Part shown: positions 53,199 to 61,774 of the stretch, piece by piece
Numbering within the stretch: position 1 is the stretch's first letter
Layout: each line of letters begins with the position of its first letter
Made by a program: the position numbers and the translations under genes
DNA from: Tropicibacter sp. R16_0
GTDB lineage: Bacteria; Pseudomonadota; Alphaproteobacteria; Rhodobacterales; Rhodobacteraceae
Assembly: GCF_017743935.1 (NCBI RefSeq)
Contig: NZ_JAGHRE010000007.1
Span: 1 to 64,000 of the forward strand
DNA length: 64,000 nucleotides
Direction: 5' to 3'
Notes under the pieces: model-generated
Database searches by the model: none
What the model saw: only the letters and a program-made list of their open reading frames with translations
Told to the model about the DNA's origin: nothing

Positions 53199-53807
53199 GT
53201 GGCGCGATTTTCCGGCCTGCTCTGTCTTCTGCTTGTCCTCGGGAGCAGCCCGGCCTATGCCCACGCTCCGATCCCCGGAATCAAAGGGTTCTATGTCGGG
53301 CTATTGCACCCGTTCTCGACCCCGTCTCAAGCGCTCGCGCTATTAGGCTTGGGGCTATTGCTGGGGCAGTTCACCGCAGAAAAGGTACGCTGGCAATTGG
53401 GCAGCTTTCTGATTTGCTGCCTGTTTGCCGTCATCCTGGGCACCGCTGAACTTGCCGTGGACAACGCCCTGTTCGCAGTTGCACTCGGCGCCTGCACACT
53501 TGCGGCTCTTTTGCCCGGCAAAGCCTTTGTTCTTGCGCTCACTCTGTCGGGAGCGGGCGGCCTGTTGATCGGCTGCGCCTCGATCCCTGATGCCGGGCCC
53601 GCGGTGGATCGGGTCATCACGATGGCGGGGTCAACTGTCGGCGCCAACCTGGGTTTGCTCTATATCTGGGGGGCCTCACATTTCCTGCAGAACCGGTTTA
53701 CAGCACCTTGGGTCAATATCGGTTTTCGTGTTGCAGCGGCCTGGGTGGGAGCGGTGTCCCTCCTGATGCTCGCCCTTGGATATGCAAGCAGCACGCAAAT
53801 GACCTAG
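53199..53807 (+). CDS. Degenerate HupE-like membrane protein
   Basis: The 202-residue protein has a cleavable-looking signal (MARFSGLLCLLLVLGSSPAY) then AHAPIPGIKGFYVGLLHPFS and about six membrane helices, the same plan as HupE. HPFSTPSQALAL aligns with HPxxGxDH, but Asp and second His are Ser43 and Gln44, so metal ligands are lost. GTG 53199 immediately follows the hupE stop, so the two are coupled. It may be a partner subunit of the permease rather than a transporter. It converges on the cupin gene. Confidence 0.75.
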   Translation: MARFSGLLCLLLVLGSSPAYAHAPIPGIKGFYVGLLHPFSTPSQALALLGLGLLLGQFTAEKVRWQLGSFLICCLFAVILGTAELAVDNALFAVALGACTLAALLPGKAFVLALTLSGAGGLLIGCASIPDAGPAVDRVITMAGSTVGANLGLLYIWGASHFLQNRFTAPWVNIGFRVAAAWVGAVSLLMLALGYASSTQMT

Positions 53808-53866
53808 CCCGCATTGGCCCTAGGCGTGAGCGCACTGCTGTTGCAGTCCCAATTGATTGCGACTGG

Positions 53867-54952
53867 TCAGCCCAACGTCGTCTGAAAGGTTCCCGGCAAG
53901 GTCACTTCGAGCAGTTCGACATCATCGCTGGGATCCGACAGACGGGTCTTCATGCCCGGTGGGATGACAAAGGCATCGCCCTGCTCCAATGCAAACGGCT
54001 CGCGGCCTTCCCCTTCGAGGGTCAGGGTGCCGTTCATCACAAAGGTAAAGTGTATGTCCGTGTCATGGCTGGCCCACTGCGGCGCGCCCTCGCCCCGACG
54101 AACGACCTGGACACCTGCAACACCTTTGGTGTTTTCCGCAATCGTCGTGTCACGGCAGATATACCCCGGCAGGCGGAACGGTGCCCATTCGGCCCCTTCG
54201 GCGCGGTTGTAGACAAAGCGCTGCCCGTCCCATTCCCGATCCGGGCGGAAATGCGGGGTTGGCAGTTCCATCTCGTGGTCGATCTCGGTCACATGTTCAG
54301 CCGGAACGCCAATCTCGATCACTTGTACATTGTCGCTTGCTTCGAGCACGCGGTGGCGGATTTCGGGTGGCTGGATAAAGCAATCCCCAGCTGTCAGACG
54401 CATCTTGTCGCCCTGATCCTCGTAAACCACATCCACCCAGCCGTGGATGCAAAAGATCAGCTGAAAGCCCACCTTGTGAAAATGCACCATGTCAGGCACA
54501 GGCCCGCCGTCAGGTATGCGGATGTGGCTGGCGATGATCGAGCCACCCAGACGATCCGGCACCAGATCACGATAATGCATGCCCGCGCGCCCGATGATCC
54601 AAGGCGCCTGGTCCTTGAGGCGGCGCACCACAAAAGAATGCACCGTTTCCGGCATCACCATCGGCGGATTGCGCTCTTCGATCTCAATCACAGTACCGTT
54701 GGGGGCAACCAGACGCCGATCACCGCCTGCAAACTCATCCGGCGCGTCGGTCAGGATTCGGATCGTTCCGGGTGTTTCAGACGCGTCCTTTTCCACGCGC
54801 AGGCGCAGCCCATGGCCCGAAAACACTGCTGTGCGCGGGTCGTCAGCGGGATAGATGGAATCCATCCGCATCCCCAGGGTTTTGGTGAAAAACGGGATGT
54901 CATCGCGCAACTCTTTGGTCGGCAAGCGCATTTCGGCTATTGTGTCGGGCAT
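53867..54952 (-). CDS. VOC-like plus double cupin domain protein
   Basis: The 361-residue protein combines a VOC/glyoxalase-like region at residues 1-95 (LPTKELRDDIPFFTKTLGMR ... PNGTVIEIEE) with two cupins. Cupin 1 near 150-230 has VHFHKVGFQLIFCIHG and GDCFIQPPEIRH, so the usual metal Glu is Gln. Cupin 2 near 270-355 has SHDTDIHFTFVMNGTLTLEG and GDAFVIPPGM. Bicupin dioxygenases act on aromatic or keto acids, but this architecture fits no enzyme I can name. ATG 54952 was chosen on similarity. It is divergent from maeB. Confidence 0.75.
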   Translation of the reverse strand: MPDTIAEMRLPTKELRDDIPFFTKTLGMRMDSIYPADDPRTAVFSGHGLRLRVEKDASETPGTIRILTDAPDEFAGGDRRLVAPNGTVIEIEERNPPMVMPETVHSFVVRRLKDQAPWIIGRAGMHYRDLVPDRLGGSIIASHIRIPDGGPVPDMVHFHKVGFQLIFCIHGWVDVVYEDQGDKMRLTAGDCFIQPPEIRHRVLEASDNVQVIEIGVPAEHVTEIDHEMELPTPHFRPDREWDGQRFVYNRAEGAEWAPFRLPGYICRDTTIAENTKGVAGVQVVRRGEGAPQWASHDTDIHFTFVMNGTLTLEGEGREPFALEQGDAFVIPPGMKTRLSDPSDDVELLEVTLPGTFQTTLG

Positions 54953-55067
54953 TGGCTCTCTCCTCTGGCGCGGACAGTGCCGCCGAGGCGACGGATTTGC
55001 AAGAAGTCGCCTGCGACAGGATTTCCCGGCCACTCGACCTTTCGCGGGGTTTCCCCAGCGTCAAAAA

Positions 55068-55085
55068 TAGTTTAACGCTAAACTA
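55068..55085. promoter_or_regulatory. Perfect inverted repeat upstream of maeB
   Basis: TAGTTTA-ACGC-TAAACTA has seven-base perfect arms and lies eight bases before the GGAGG of maeB, in the gap to the divergent cupin gene. It is an operator candidate for a regulator that I cannot identify. Its position over the transcript leader suggests repression. Confidence 0.5.
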
Positions 55086-55107
55086 AATTTCCGGAGGAGT
55101 GTTTTAT

Positions 55108-57381
55108 ATGTCCGAAAACCAGAGCCAGCGGCAGGCCGCACTGGACTATCACGAGTTTCCCAAACCCGGAAAGCTTGAGATCAAGGCGACGAAACCGATG
55201 GCCAATGGCCGTGATCTGTCACGCGCCTATTCGCCGGGCGTGGCTGAGGCCTGTATCGAGATCAAGGAAGATCCGGCAACGGCATCCCGCTACACCGCTC
55301 GCGGAAATTTGGTGGCGGTCGTGTCTAACGGAACGGCGGTTCTGGGTCTGGGCAACATCGGCGCGCTGGCCTCAAAACCGGTGATGGAGGGCAAGGCCGT
55401 CCTGTTCAAGAAATTCGCCAATATCGACTGCTTCGACATCGAGGTGGACGAAAGCGATCCGGAAAAGCTGGCCGATATTGTCTGTGCACTTGGGCCGACC
55501 TTTGGGGCCATCAACCTAGAAGACATCAAAGCGCCCGACTGCTTTATCGTGGAAAAGATCTGCCGCGAGCGGATGAACATTCCGGTGTTTCACGATGACC
55601 AGCACGGCACCGCGATTGTTGTTGGTGCGGCCGCCAAAAACGCCCTGCATGTGGCGGGAAAGCGGTTCGAGGATATCAAGATCGTCTCGACCGGTGGTGG
55701 GGCGGCGGGCATTGCCTGTTTGAACATGCTGCTGAAACTGGGTGTGAAACGCGAAAACGTCTGGCTGTGCGACATTCACGGGTTGGTCTACGAGGGCCGG
55801 ACCGAGGATATGAACCCGCACAAGGCGGCCTTTGCCCAAGCTTCGGACCTGCGCACACTGGATGAGGTGATCGACGGCGCCGATCTGTTCCTGGGCCTCT
55901 CGGGCCCCAACGTGCTGAAACCCGAGATGGTGCAGAAGATGGCCGATCGTCCAATCATCTTTGCCCTGGCCAACCCGACGCCGGAGATCCTACCGGAAGA
56001 GGCCCGCAAAGTGGCCCCCGGCGCCATCATTGCCACGGGCCGCAGTGATTTCCCCAATCAGGTCAACAATGTACTTTGCTTCCCCTTCATCTTCCGCGGC
56101 GCGCTGGATGTGGGCGCGACCGAGATCAACGACGAAATGCAGATCGCCTGTGTCGACGGCATCGCCGAACTGGCCCGCGCCACCACCAGCGCCGAGGCCG
56201 CCGCTGCCTATAAAGGCGAGCAACTGACATTCGGCGCCGACTACCTGATTCCAAAGCCATTTGACCCGCGTTTGGTGGGTGTTGTTTCTTCGTCGGTGGC
56301 AAAAGCCGCAATGGAGAGTGGCGTTGCAAAACGGCCCATCGAAGACCTTGAAGCCTACAAAGAAAAACTTAATCAAACGGTATTCAAGTCAGCCCTACTA
56401 ATGCGGCCCGTGTTCGAGGCCGCAAGCGCCGCGTCGCGCCGGATCGTCTTTGCCGAAGGCGAAGACGAACGGGTTTTGCGCGCGGCTCAGGCGATCCTTG
56501 AGGAAACGACAGAAACCCCGATCCTGATCGGCCGCCCCGAGGTGATCGAGGCGCGCTGCGAACGCCTTGGCCTGTCCGTCCGCCCGGGGCAGGACCTCCA
56601 GATTGTGAACCCGGAAAACGATCCGCGCTACTATGAATACTGGAATTCGTACCACGAGCTGATGCAACGGCGTGGCGTTTCGCCTGACCTGGCCAAGGCG
56701 ATCATGCGCACGAACTCCACCGCCATTGGTGCGATCATGGTGCACCGCGGCGATGCCGACAGCCTGATTTGCGGCACCTTTGGCGAATACCGCTGGCATC
56801 TGAATTATGTCGAGCAGGTTCTGGGCAATGGCAACCTGCATCCGCATGGGGCGCTGTCGCTGATGATCCTCGAGGACGGACCGCTCTTCATTGCCGACAC
56901 CCATGTGCGCCAATTGCCAACGCCCGAAGAACTGGCCGAGATCACCATCGGCGCCGCCCGTCATGCCCGCCGTTTCGGGGTCGAGCCCAAGATCGCGTTC
57001 TGCTCGCAATCGCAGTTCGGCAATCAGGCCGAGGGGTCGGGCAAGCGCCTGCGCGATGCCATTGCCCTGCTCGACGCGGAACAGCGGGACTTCATGTATG
57101 AAGGCGAGATGAACCTTGATGCCGCGCTGGACCCCGAGCTGCGGCAGAGGATTTTCCCGAACTCGCGCCTGCAAGGGGCCGCCAATGTTCTGATCTTTGC
57201 CCATGCGGACGCGGCCAGTGGCGTGCGCAACGTGCTCAAGATGAAAGCAGACGGCATCGAAGTTGGCCCGATCCTGATGGGCATGGGCAACAAGGCCCAT
57301 ATCGTGTCGCCCTCGATCACCGCGCGCGGCCTGCTGAACATGGCCGCCATCGCCGGTACGCCGGTCACCCAATACGGGTAA
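55108..57381 (+). CDS. maeB: NADP-dependent malic enzyme with C-terminal phosphotransacetylase-like domain
   Basis: The 757-residue protein decarboxylates malate to pyruvate. The malic enzyme part (to about residue 425) has [27 protein letters not shown]-type [20 protein letters not shown] near 165 and [20 protein letters not shown] for NADP. From about 430 a phosphate acetyltransferase-like domain follows ([20 protein letters not shown] ... [17 protein letters not shown]), usually catalytically inactive and regulatory in MaeB. ATG 55108 with GGAGG at 55093-55097 is preferred over GTG 55099. A palindrome precedes it and a hairpin follows. Confidence 0.94.
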   Translation: MSENQSQRQAALDYHEFPKPGKLEIKATKPMANGRDLSRAYSPGVAEACIEIKEDPATASRYTARGNLVAVVSNGTAVLGLGNIGALASKPVMEGKAVLFKKFANIDCFDIEVDESDPEKLADIVCALGPTFGAINLEDIKAPDCFIVEKICRERMNIPVFHDDQHGTAIVVGAAAKNALHVAGKRFEDIKIVSTGGGAAGIACLNMLLKLGVKRENVWLCDIHGLVYEGRTEDMNPHKAAFAQASDLRTLDEVIDGADLFLGLSGPNVLKPEMVQKMADRPIIFALANPTPEILPEEARKVAPGAIIATGRSDFPNQVNNVLCFPFIFRGALDVGATEINDEMQIACVDGIAELARATTSAEAAAAYKGEQLTFGADYLIPKPFDPRLVGVVSSSVAKAAMESGVAKRPIEDLEAYKEKLNQTVFKSALLMRPVFEAASAASRRIVFAEGEDERVLRAAQAILEETTETPILIGRPEVIEARCERLGLSVRPGQDLQIVNPENDPRYYEYWNSYHELMQRRGVSPDLAKAIMRTNSTAIGAIMVHRGDADSLICGTFGEYRWHLNYVEQVLGNGNLHPHGALSLMILEDGPLFIADTHVRQLPTPEELAEITIGAARHARRFGVEPKIAFCSQSQFGNQAEGSGKRLRDAIALLDAEQRDFMYEGEMNLDAALDPELRQRIFPNSRLQGAANVLIFAHADAASGVRNVLKMKADGIEVGPILMGMGNKAHIVSPSITARGLLNMAAIAGTPVTQYG

Positions 57382-57386
57382 GACAA

Positions 57387-57428
57387 TCGGGCGCTCTGAC
57401 CGAGGCAAGTGGATTTCAGAGCGCCCGA
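57387..57428. terminator. Hairpin between convergent maeB and lipoprotein genes
   Basis: TCGGGCGCTCTGA (57387-57399) and TCAGAGCGCCCGA (57416-57428) form a 13-pair inverted repeat around a 16-base loop. There is no T-run. The place, six bases after the maeB stop and immediately before the minus-strand stop of the next gene, suggests bidirectional termination. Confidence 0.7.
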
Positions 57429-57433
57429 TGTGA

Positions 57434-57799
57434 TCAGCCGATGACCCGGTGCCCACGGCCCTGCATGCAGTTGATCAATACCTGACGACGAGCTTCGTCT
57501 TCGGAATATGCCCCTTCGGCAGCGCCAAGCACGCCGCCAATCGCGGCACCAACCAGAGCCCCCTCGGTGCTTTCACCGCTTGCCGAGGTCAAACCACCAA
57601 TAAGACCGCCTGAAACGGCACCGGCCCCGATGGCGCCCGCTTGTTGCTGCGGATTGTAGTTTGCGGCCAAGGCCCGACATTCAACTTCATCCTGGCCAAA
57701 GTGAGCATTCCGTGCGCCATCCACGGCCAATGGGCGTGAGCTGGGATAGCCACCGCACGCGGCCAACCCCAGAAGTGCGACAAACACAATCTTATGCAT
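57434..57799 (-). CDS. Glycine-zipper lipoprotein
   Basis: The 121-residue protein begins MHKIVFVALLGLAACGGYPS with LAAC as lipobox. The middle is a glycine zipper (GAIGAGAVSGGLIGG and GALVGAAIGGVLGAAEG), a pattern of membrane-inserting outer membrane lipoproteins of the SlyB/Rcc01693 type. Three Cys residues remain after processing. ATG 57799 was chosen because the signal starts there. Function unknown; cell envelope structure is the usual suggestion. Confidence 0.82.
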   Translation of the reverse strand: MHKIVFVALLGLAACGGYPSSRPLAVDGARNAHFGQDEVECRALAANYNPQQQAGAIGAGAVSGGLIGGLTSASGESTEGALVGAAIGGVLGAAEGAYSEDEARRQVLINCMQGRGHRVIG

Positions 57800-58034
57800 G
57801 TTCCGGTCTTTCTTTTTGATCGCTGAATGCAACGGGTGCAGCCAGCTTTGTGTTCTTGAAAACAGGGCCCTCCCTGTCGCCCCACCCACATATGCGCGAG
57901 ATGTTTTCAATCAATAATGACAATAAATATTTCTGAATAACCCCGTCGCGTCGGCAGGGATCTGCCAAAGGACCTCGAATCTCCTCCGGCCGCCGCAGAT
58001 TCAATGTCGCCAATCGGCCGCGCAATTTTATGAC

Positions 58035-58131
58035 TTTGCAAAGTCAGCAAAGCCTTCATGATAAGCTTAGCGAAACGGGAGATTTGCAAAAATTTGCAGT
58101 ATTATTTTGGGCAATCTGCAAATTTATTGCG
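58035..58131. promoter_or_regulatory. TTTGCAAA boxes upstream of prpE (candidate ScfR/PccR operator)
   Basis: TTTGCAAA occurs at 58035-58042 and again at 58083-58090, the latter followed by AA and TTTGCAGT, and TCTGCAAA-ttta-TTGC lies at 58115-58130. Short-chain fatty acyl-CoA regulators such as PccR of Rhodobacter sphaeroides bind pairs of TTTGCAAA spaced by a few bases. The whole gap 57800-58220 (421 bases) is otherwise AT-rich without a gene, and holds the prpE promoter and the leader of the minus-strand lipoprotein gene. Confidence 0.65.
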
Positions 58132-58220
58132 ATAATCTGACGCTGCGTTCCTCTATTTTCTTGCCCCCCTGCCCAGCCCGGGCGTAACACATTCGCCAAG
58201 CCTAAAGTGAGGAGGACGCC

Positions 58221-60110
58221 GTGGCCTATCAGGACGTATACGACAACTGGAAACAGGATCCCGAGGCCTTTTGGCTTGAGGCCGCCAAAGGCATCGATTG
58301 GGTCGAGGCCCCGACACAGGCGCTCAACGACAGCAAAGCTCCACTGTATGAATGGTTCACCGACGCCAAGGTCAACACCTGCTGGAACGCCGTTGACCGC
58401 CATGTCGAAGCCGGGCGCGGCGAGCAGACCGCCATCATCTATGACAGCCCGATCACCCACACCAAGCGCGAGATTTCCTATGTCGAGCTGCGCAACCGGG
58501 TCGCCACTCTGGCCGGTGCGCTGCGCGCCAAGGGCATCGAAAAGGGCGACCGCGTCATCATCTACATGCCGATGATCCCCGAAGCGCTCGAGGCGATGCT
58601 GGCCTGTGCCCGTCTGGGCGCCGTGCATTCGGTGGTGTTCGGCGGCTTTGCAAGCAACGAATTGGCCGTTCGCATCGACGACGCCAAGCCCAAGGCGATC
58701 ATCGCCGCCTCTTGCGGGATGGAGCCGGGCCGCGTGGTGCATTACAAACCGCTGCTGGATGGCGCCATTGACCTGTCCGAGCACAAGCCCGACTTCTGCG
58801 TGATCTTCCAGCGCGAACAGGAAGTCGCCCAACTGATCGAAGGGCGCGACTACAACTGGCACGGTTTCCAATACGGCGTGGAACCGGCCGAATGCGTCCC
58901 GGTCGAAGGCAACCACCCGGCCTATATCCTCTATACCTCGGGCACGACGGGCGCGCCCAAGGGTGTCATTCGTCCCACTGCGGGCCATCTGGTCGCGCTG
59001 AACTGGACGATGAAGAACATCTATAACGTCGACCCCGGCGATGTGTTCTGGGCCGCCTCGGACGTGGGTTGGGTCGTGGGGCATTCCTACATCTGCTATG
59101 GCCCGCTGATCCACGGCAACACCACCATCGTGTTCGAAGGCAAGCCCGTCGGCACGCCGGATGCGGGCACCTTTTGGCGGGTGATTTCTGAACATAAAGT
59201 CAAAAGCTTCTTCACCGCCCCCACCGCCATCCGCGCCGTCAAGCGCGAGGACCCAAAGGGCGAGATGATCGGGGATTACGACATCTCCTGCCTCAAGGCG
59301 CTGTATCTGGCCGGCGAACGCGCCGACCCCGACACCATCACCTGGGCGCAGGATGCGCTCAAGGTGCCGGTGATCGACCATTGGTGGCAGACCGAGACCG
59401 GCTGGACCATCGCAGGCAACCCGCTGGGGATCGAGGAACTGCCGACCAAGCTGGGCTCTCCGGCCAAGCCGATGCCCGGCTATGACGTGCAGATCCTGGA
59501 CGAAGGCGGCCACCCGATGAAGGCCGGAGAGCTTGGCGCGATTGCCGTCAAACTTCCCCTGCCCCCCGGCACCCTGCCCGGCCTCTGGAATGCCGAAGAG
59601 CGGTTCAAGAAATCCTATCTGCAGCAGTTCCCCGGTTATTATGAAACCGGCGATGCAGGCATGATCGACGAGGACGGCTACCTCTACATCATGGCGCGCA
59701 CCGATGACGTCATCAACGTGGCGGGCCACCGCCTGTCGACGGGCGGCATGGAAGAGGTTCTGGCCGGTCACCCGGATGTCGCCGAATGCGCCGTGATCGG
59801 CGTGACGGATCAGCTCAAGGGTCAGATGCCGGTTGGTTTCCTGTGCCTCAACGCCGGGTCCGACCGCGACCATGGCGACGTGGTGACCGAAGTGGTCAAA
59901 CTGGTGCGTGAAAAGATCGGGCCGGTGGCGGCGTTCAAGCTGGCCGTTGTTGTGGACCGGCTGCCCAAGACCCGCTCGGGCAAGATCCTGCGCGGCACGA
60001 TGGTGTCGATCGCTGATGGCAAGGACTACAAGATGCCCGCCACCATCGACGACCCGGCAATCCTGGACGAAATCAAGACGGCGCTGCAAACCATCGGCTA
60101 CGCCAGCTGA
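58221..60110 (+). CDS. prpE: Propionyl-CoA synthetase
   Basis: The 629-residue AMP-forming acyl-CoA synthetase activates propionate (and acetate less well). YILYTSGTTGAPKGVIRPTA (near residue 235) is the adenylate P-loop, and WWQTETGWTIAGN and YETGDAGMIDEDGYLYIM are core motifs. KTRSGKILRGTM near residue 592 carries the catalytic, acetylatable Lys. GTG 58221 follows GAGGAGG at 58209-58215. Upstream TTTGCAAA boxes suggest control by a ScfR-type regulator and thus propionyl-CoA metabolism. Confidence 0.94.
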   Translation: MAYQDVYDNWKQDPEAFWLEAAKGIDWVEAPTQALNDSKAPLYEWFTDAKVNTCWNAVDRHVEAGRGEQTAIIYDSPITHTKREISYVELRNRVATLAGALRAKGIEKGDRVIIYMPMIPEALEAMLACARLGAVHSVVFGGFASNELAVRIDDAKPKAIIAASCGMEPGRVVHYKPLLDGAIDLSEHKPDFCVIFQREQEVAQLIEGRDYNWHGFQYGVEPAECVPVEGNHPAYILYTSGTTGAPKGVIRPTAGHLVALNWTMKNIYNVDPGDVFWAASDVGWVVGHSYICYGPLIHGNTTIVFEGKPVGTPDAGTFWRVISEHKVKSFFTAPTAIRAVKREDPKGEMIGDYDISCLKALYLAGERADPDTITWAQDALKVPVIDHWWQTETGWTIAGNPLGIEELPTKLGSPAKPMPGYDVQILDEGGHPMKAGELGAIAVKLPLPPGTLPGLWNAEERFKKSYLQQFPGYYETGDAGMIDEDGYLYIMARTDDVINVAGHRLSTGGMEEVLAGHPDVAECAVIGVTDQLKGQMPVGFLCLNAGSDRDHGDVVTEVVKLVREKIGPVAAFKLAVVVDRLPKTRSGKILRGTMVSIADGKDYKMPATIDDPAILDEIKTALQTIGYAS

Positions 60111-60117
60111 CACAGGC

Positions 60118-60199
60118 GACCGCGCCGGACCGACAGGCCCGGCGCCCGGCCCAACGCTTCTGGGGGCGCATCTCTGATGCGTGCCCAAGGGGCGGGAGT
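60118..60199. repeat. Dispersed palindromic repeat, copy F (degenerate single module)
   Basis: It has GCGCCGG-a-CC-gaca-GG-c-CCGGCGC as its first hairpin and the CCCGGCCCAAC core, then a diverged second part with GGGCGCAT and ATGCGTGCCC, ending GGGGCGGGAG. It lies between the tandem genes prpE and amidase and is the most diverged copy. Confidence 0.75.
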
Positions 60200-60318
60200 T
60201 CCCCCGTCCCGACACCACATTTCCTGATCCGCAAACCACCGAAAAATGACGCTGCGGCGCCCATGGTTTCGCTTGCCTTCTCCTGACCCGCGCCTAACCT
60301 GCGAGCGGGAGATTTTTC

Positions 60319-61749
60319 ATGACCGATACCGATACTTGGCGCCTCAGCGCCTCTGAAACCGTTGCGCGCACCACCTCTGGCGATCTGACAGCCGAAGCCG
60401 CTGTGGACGCCGCTCTGACCCGCATGGATGCGGTCAACCCGGACCTCAACGCCGTTGTGGTGTCCTGCGCCGACGATGCCCGCGCGCGAGCGCTTGATCT
60501 CGACAAGGCCCGCGCATCTGGCGCGCCCACCGGCCCGCTGCACGGCGTGCCCGTCACCATCAAGATCAACGTTGATCAGACCGGCTATGCCAGCAGCAAC
60601 GGTGTGCCCGCGCTCAAGGATCTGATCGCCCCCGACGACGCCCCATTGGTCCGCCATCTGCAGGATGCGGGCGCCGTCGTAATCGGCCGGACCAATACAC
60701 CCGAATTCAGCTTTCGCGCCGACACGGACAACCCGCTGCACGGCCGCACCCACAACCCCTGGGGCAAGCACGTCTCACCCGGTGGCTCATCGGGCGGCGC
60801 AGGCTCGGCCATCATGGCAGGCATCGGCGCGCTGGCCCATGGCAACGACATCGGTGGCTCGCTGCGCTTTCCGGCTGCTGCCAATGGCGCCGTCACCGTC
60901 AAACCCGGCCTGGGTCGCGTACCCGCCTGGAACCCCAGCCAAACGGCCGAACGCGGGATGCTGGCACAGAGCATGTCTGTCCAGGGCTTGATCTGCCGCA
61001 CGGCGCATGACCTGCATCTGGCCATGCCCACGATGATCCGCCCCGACGCGCGCGATCCGTTTCACGCGCCGCTGCCCTGGCGCGGGGAGGCGCTCGATGG
61101 ACCAATCAAGGTGGGCTTCACCAAAGAAACCTATGAATTCGACCTCGACCCCGAGGTCTCACGCGCCCTCGACATGGCCCGCGATGCGCTCACCGATGCG
61201 GGCTACGAGGTGGTCGAGGTCGAACCACCCCATCTGCGCGAGTGCGGCATGGACGGGTATCGTACCCTGATGGGCGAAGTGCTGGCCCTGATGGGACCCG
61301 ATATCGAAAAATACGGCTCGCCCACCATTCGCGCGGTCTTTGACGAGTATTTCGAACAGTTCCCCCCCTATGAGGGAACGGACATTCTACGCATGATGGC
61401 CAAACGCAGCTTTTATGCGCGCGAATGGTCGATGTTCCTTGACAGCTACCCGTTGGTGCTCTGTCCCTTCCTGCCACAGCCCTTCTTTGCGCCTGACCGT
61501 GACACCCAAGGTGCAGACGGTGTACAAGAGGTTCTGGGCTCTGCGCTCTGGTCCTATTCCATGAATTTCATGGGGCTGCCTGCCGCCTGTGTGCCAACCC
61601 ATGTGGCCGAACTGCCGCAAGGGCCCCAGCCGATGAGCGTGCAAATCGTTGCCCGCCGCTGGCGCGAGGATCTGGCCGTGGACGCCAGCGCCGCCATCGA
61701 GGCCCGCCTGGGTCGCATGTGCGATCTGCTCTGGCAACGCATGGGCTGA
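60319..61749 (+). CDS. Amidase (amidase signature family)
   Basis: The 476-residue hydrolase has the Ser-cisSer-Lys triad: Lys82 in LHGVPVTIKINVDQ, cis-Ser158 in SPGGSSGGAGSAIM and nucleophile Ser181 in HGNDIGGSLRFPAA. This is the amidase signature of GatA, indoleacetamide hydrolases and many others. GatA is not favoured, as the gatCAB partners are absent. It begins after GCGAGCGGGAGATTTTTC and is followed after 25 bases by an acyl-CoA ligase gene, so the two may convert an amide to an acid and then to its CoA ester. Confidence 0.88.
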   Translation: MTDTDTWRLSASETVARTTSGDLTAEAAVDAALTRMDAVNPDLNAVVVSCADDARARALDLDKARASGAPTGPLHGVPVTIKINVDQTGYASSNGVPALKDLIAPDDAPLVRHLQDAGAVVIGRTNTPEFSFRADTDNPLHGRTHNPWGKHVSPGGSSGGAGSAIMAGIGALAHGNDIGGSLRFPAAANGAVTVKPGLGRVPAWNPSQTAERGMLAQSMSVQGLICRTAHDLHLAMPTMIRPDARDPFHAPLPWRGEALDGPIKVGFTKETYEFDLDPEVSRALDMARDALTDAGYEVVEVEPPHLRECGMDGYRTLMGEVLALMGPDIEKYGSPTIRAVFDEYFEQFPPYEGTDILRMMAKRSFYAREWSMFLDSYPLVLCPFLPQPFFAPDRDTQGADGVQEVLGSALWSYSMNFMGLPAACVPTHVAELPQGPQPMSVQIVARRWREDLAVDASAAIEARLGRMCDLLWQRMG

Positions 61750-61774
61750 GATCGGAACAAGAGGGAGGAGAGAC

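Noticed and set aside
58056-60239. 727-codon minus-strand frame opposite prpE
   Set aside because: It runs through the prpE gene and its AT-rich promoter; no motif, ribosome site or coding bias. Shadow of prpE.
60319-61749. Calling the amidase gatA
   Set aside because: No gatB or gatC neighbours, and similarity is only to the general amidase signature.
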